In this document: piece after piece, positions 61,222 to 64,000 of the stretch
How positions within the stretch are numbered: position 1 is the first letter of the stretch
How the letters are laid out: every line of letters starts with the position of its first letter
NCBI GenBank assembly: GCA_027920525.1
Contig: CP115858.1
Span: 3,224,001-3,288,000 of the forward strand
DNA from: Chryseobacterium daecheongense
Lineage (GTDB): Bacteria > Bacteroidota > Bacteroidia > Flavobacteriales > Weeksellaceae
Length of the DNA: 64,000 nt
Reading direction: 5' to 3'
Notes under the pieces: model-generated
Database searches by the model: none
What the model saw: only the letters and a program-made list of their open reading frames with translations
What the model was told of the DNA's origin: nothing
Program-made: the position numbers and the translations under genes

Positions 61222-61977
61222 CTAAGAAGATTTATTAATATCTATCGTATAGGTAAACTTATCAGAACGGTAGTATCCCACATTATATTCTACCGGCTTT
61301 CCATTGATATCATACACGAAACGCTCTCGTTTCAGAACCGGAAAAGCAGCCGGTACTTTTAGTTTCTTTCCTATCACGGCACCAGCCTGGCAGGCGCTTA
61401 TATTTTCACGGGACCGGTGTACTATGACTCCATGATTCTCCTGCAACATGCTATACAATGGCATATCAAAATCATCATTTTTATCAAGGCCTATTCTTGG
61501 ATGAAAATAGCTTTCAAAATAGACAATCGGATCACCGGAATTTTCTCCTTTTAATTTAGAAAGCTTAAATATTTTTTTATCTGGTGAACTGTTAAAAAAA
61601 TGGCAGATTTCTTCATTAGGCTGTACTGTTTCTGTTTTTAACAATTGGTTAATTACATGAATACCTTTCTCCTGCATTTCTCTTGTAAAACTATACCAAT
61701 GATCCAATCCTGTTGTAAGGCTTTTATTTTCAGCCACACGTGTTCCGACCCCTTTTTTCCGTACAATAAGACCTTCATGTTCCAGTTTATTGGTTGCCTG
61801 TCGGATGGTGTTCCGGGAAACTCCCCAAAGATTAGCCAGATCAACTTCCTTAGGTAACAGAGCTCCTTTTTTATAAACTTCCATCTTGATAAGTTTACGG
61901 AAAAGTTCTTCTACCTGTACATGCAGAGGGAGTTTACTATGATGATCTATCGTGAAATCTTTGGTTGGTATGTTCAT
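61222..61977 (-). CDS. GntR-family regulator with UTRA domain
   Basis: I start at 61977 (MNIPTKDFTIDHHSKLPLHVQ), giving 251 residues; the longer frame is untypical. The winged helix (about 15-80) includes LLPKEVDLANLWGVSRNTIRQATNKLEHEGLIVRKKGVGTRVA. The UTRA domain (about 95-240) contains ERFVYDINGKPVEYNVGYYRSDKFTYTID and binds a phosphosugar in relatives such as NagR/YvoA. It probably controls the GH38-ROK-isomerase-porter genes downstream, with mannose- or GlcNAc-phosphate as the likely ligand class. Confidence 0.92.
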   Translation of the reverse strand: MNIPTKDFTIDHHSKLPLHVQVEELFRKLIKMEVYKKGALLPKEVDLANLWGVSRNTIRQATNKLEHEGLIVRKKGVGTRVAENKSLTTGLDHWYSFTREMQEKGIHVINQLLKTETVQPNEEICHFFNSSPDKKIFKLSKLKGENSGDPIVYFESYFHPRIGLDKNDDFDMPLYSMLQENHGVIVHRSRENISACQAGAVIGKKLKVPAAFPVLKRERFVYDINGKPVEYNVGYYRSDKFTYTIDINKSS

Positions 61978-62175
61978 ACATATTAGAAAGTGTAAATATA
62001 TAAAATTTTTAATGTAAATAGATTTTTTAAGTATTTTTTTGTTCTTTGTTTGTAAAATGGCAAAATCGGAGATTTGCAAAATTGTCATTTAATGCCTTAG
62101 CTCACCTTTGTCAACGGAGAAGGAACCACATTTTAATCTTGAAAAAATGTCCGTACCGATAAAATTTTATTCCAA

Positions 62176-62206
62176 AATAAAGGCAGCATTTGGATTAATG
62201 CTGCCT
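62176..62206 (-). terminator. Terminator of the TonB-dependent receptor gene
   Basis: AGGCAGCATT (62181-62190) and AATGCTGCCT (62197-62206) form a perfect ten-base stem, followed on the minus strand by a T-rich stretch (TTTATTTT). It lies 28 bases past the receptor stop codon. Confidence 0.85.
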
Positions 62207-62233
62207 ATTATATTTAAAAACTTATCGGTATTT

Positions 62234-64000
62234 TTAGAATGTCACATCCAGACCTATATAAAAATTAGCTTTCATAATAGGAGCGTAGAGCATTCCACCA
62301 TCAAAATAATTCCCGAAAGGATTTTTAAAATCGATGATCGCATTCTTCTGATAGTAAGAGGTTAAGTTTTCGCCTCCAACATAGGCTCTCAGTTTTTTAT
62401 TAAAATTTCTAGAAATCTGTGCATTCAAAATAGCATAAGATTTGGAATAACCGGGTAATTGAAACTCGGTTGGATTGCCCGATGTGTCCGGTAGTCTTTG
62501 CTTTCCAACCCAATTCAGAGTCGTATCAAAACTCCAGAAGCCACCCTTATCACTTTTGTTCGTAGAATAAGCAAGATTTACAAATCCGCGATTTTTAGCC
62601 ATAAAAGGAATTTCCCTTCTTCCGTCAAGATAATCTGCCTGAACGTCATAATATTTGTAGGCAGCTTTTACTTCAAAGTTTTTAATCGGAATAAAATCCC
62701 ACTGTATCTGTAAACTATTGGCAAAAGATTTTCCTTCCAAATTATAAAATACAAGCTGCTGTGGAGATCGGTCAAGGTCAACCATCACCTGATTCTGAAA
62801 ATCTGTTCTGAAAAAGTCGGCAACGATGGAAGATTTTCTTCCGAAAATTTTAAACTCCTGCTGTAAACTTGCTCCGTAATTCCATGCAATTTCAGGTTTT
62901 AATCCGTAAATATCTCCGCCATTTTGTATAATTTGAATCGTTCTGTTCGATGCAAAGTACTGTTGATTTTCCGCAAAAACCGAAGCCGTTCTAAAACCTC
63001 TTCCTGCTGACAACCTTAAAATGGTTTGGGGAGTGAAATCATATTTAAAGTTCATCCTTGGTGTAAACTGTGTTCCAGCCAGGTTGTGGAAGTCTACTCT
63101 TGCTCCGGCTACCAAAGTATATTTTAATCCTGTTAAGGTATATTCGGCAAAAGCTCCAGGTACGATTTCATTTCTTTTGTATGGAGTTGTAAGATAGGTT
63201 TCATCATAACCGTCATACATAAAACTGGCTCCGGCTTTATATTTGTGATTCGTATTCCCGATAATACTCTCAAAAATTAAATTGGAATAAAAAGTATTCT
63301 GTTTACCTGAATAATTTCTCAACCCGAAAAAGCTATCCTGCTGATGGTATACATACTGATTCATCCAGCCTATACTTTGATAAGGTTTACCTTTAAAAAC
63401 ATATCCGGTCTTGTTCCATACCTGAAATCTCGAAATATCAATTCCAACCCCGTACGGGTTTTGCTTATCCTGAGACAGCCTTTTATCAAAATCGGTCTGT
63501 CCTGCTGTTCTGTTATCCTTCACGAAATTAATTCCGAAGTGAGATCCGAAACCGGATTTTTCCAGGTCATTATAATTAAGCAAATATGCTGCATTGATTT
63601 GTGTCCCTTTCGGACGGTCAAGAAATCCGTCATTATTCATATCCGTATTTCCGAAAGTTCCGTTTCCATGCAACAAGAAAGTCTGAGACCATTTCTCATT
63701 AATAGGAGATACACTCGTTATATTTGCCTCTGCTCTCCCGTTGAAATCAGAAAAAAGATTGAGTGATGTTTCGGGAGTTTTGGCATTTTTCAGAAGTTCG
63801 GTATTGATTTGCCCGGTAATACTTTCATACCCATTGGTTACCGTACTTCCTCCTTTTGTAAGTTGGATGCTTTCGATCCATCTGCCGGGAATAAAATTCA
63901 GCCCATAAGCGGAAGCCAAACCTCTGATCTCCGGTAAAAGTTCCTTGGTTAGGCTGGTGTATTTCTGATCAAGACCCAGCATTTTAAGCTGTTTCGTGCC
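62234..64000 (-). CDS. TonB-dependent outer-membrane receptor, 5' part missing
   Basis: The gene runs off the window's right edge, so at least 588 codons of the C-terminal part are visible. The frame stays open to 64000. Visible are the end of the plug (RWIESIQLTKGGSTVTNGYESITGQINTELLKNA) and a barrel of about 22 strands. Strand-end patterns include GFGSHFGINFVKD and RLSAGRGFRTASVFAENQQYF, and the chain ends IMKANFYIGLDVTF. The plug resembles receptors of metal-ion or small-solute type (STVTNGYESITGQIN) rather than SusC. The substrate cannot be stated. Confidence 0.9.
   Translation of the reverse strand, partial: GTKQLKMLGLDQKYTSLTKELLPEIRGLASAYGLNFIPGRWIESIQLTKGGSTVTNGYESITGQINTELLKNAKTPETSLNLFSDFNGRAEANITSVSPINEKWSQTFLLHGNGTFGNTDMNNDGFLDRPKGTQINAAYLLNYNDLEKSGFGSHFGINFVKDNRTAGQTDFDKRLSQDKQNPYGVGIDISRFQVWNKTGYVFKGKPYQSIGWMNQYVYHQQDSFFGLRNYSGKQNTFYSNLIFESIIGNTNHKYKAGASFMYDGYDETYLTTPYKRNEIVPGAFAEYTLTGLKYTLVAGARVDFHNLAGTQFTPRMNFKYDFTPQTILRLSAGRGFRTASVFAENQQYFASNRTIQIIQNGGDIYGLKPEIAWNYGASLQQEFKIFGRKSSIVADFFRTDFQNQVMVDLDRSPQQLVFYNLEGKSFANSLQIQWDFIPIKNFEVKAAYKYYDVQADYLDGRREIPFMAKNRGFVNLAYSTNKSDKGGFWSFDTTLNWVGKQRLPDTSGNPTEFQLPGYSKSYAILNAQISRNFNKKLRAYVGGENLTSYYQKNAIIDFKNPFGNYFDGGMLYAPIMKANFYIGLDVTF

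Noticed and set aside
1..64000. tRNA, rRNA, CRISPR array or riboswitch
   Set aside because: No cloverleaf, rRNA segment, regular direct-repeat array or known riboswitch core was recognised by eye; a covariance-model scan would be decisive.

Overview
The window looks like a chromosomal segment of a flavobacterium, most likely Chryseobacterium or a close relative. It is AT-rich, its promoters carry the Bacteroidetes -7 box TAnnTTTG, ribosome-binding sites are mostly weak, and it encodes a SusC/SusD pair, a type IX secretion (T9SS) sorting domain, and a small Cys-rich peptide with the double-glycine leader typical of Chryseobacterium. I saw no tRNA, rRNA, CRISPR array, transposase or phage structural gene.

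Region 1 (1-6.4 kb) is mostly housekeeping: a DinB-like protein, an M1 aminopeptidase, an overlooked 57-aa GG-leader peptide (2632-2805, minus), a divergent CoaX-like kinase with a GNAT acetyltransferase, a secreted unknown, tadA and a TonB-C-like periplasmic protein.

Region 2 (6.4-12.0 kb) is the most unusual part. A WYL-domain regulator is followed by four transcription units on the same strand: a 57-aa very acidic protein; an operon of two DUF2589-type proteins plus an unknown; a patatin-like phospholipase; and an M15 endolysin-like peptidase. Each of the five units, including the regulator, starts from the same 34-bp promoter module. This is a 15-bp inverted repeat (minus-strand consensus CGNCA-AGTTT-TGNCG), exactly 11 bp, then a TAnnTTTG box. 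This defines a self-contained regulon that pairs a membrane-lipid hydrolase with a peptidoglycan hydrolase, neither carrying a signal peptide. I infer a controlled lysis, defence or particle-release function and know of no described system that matches it.

Region 3 (12-29 kb) is core metabolism: a DUF1801/YdeI protein, a serine hydrolase, glyS, an esterase, truC, pyrD, a DUF445 protein, msrB (apparently cut off from its signal peptide by a one-base slip), an L,D-transpeptidase, a cupin, a TetR-controlled thiolase/thioesterase/KAS II operon with a clear 22-bp operator, an alpha/beta hydrolase, an OsmC protein and an AraC regulator.

Region 4 (29.4-62 kb) is a large locus for degrading high-mannose N-glycans. 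Two GH18 endo-beta-N-acetylglucosaminidases release the glycan and SusC/SusD import it. Two GH92 enzymes, a GH125 and a GH38 trim alpha-mannose, and a GH97 may remove alpha-glucose. A GH130 phosphorolyses the Man-beta-1,4-GlcNAc core. A NagB-LmbE fusion, two ROK kinases, two mannose-phosphate isomerase-type cupins and two MFS transporters process the sugars. An AraC activator (30656-31534) probably drives the GH18 lipoprotein gene and the SusCD operon through matching tandem 21-bp-spaced sites. A GntR/UTRA regulator heads the minus-strand GH38-ROK-isomerase-transporter group. One GH92 has Gln in place of the usual catalytic acid Glu, suggesting action on mannosyl-phosphate linkages. The window ends inside a TonB-dependent receptor gene.
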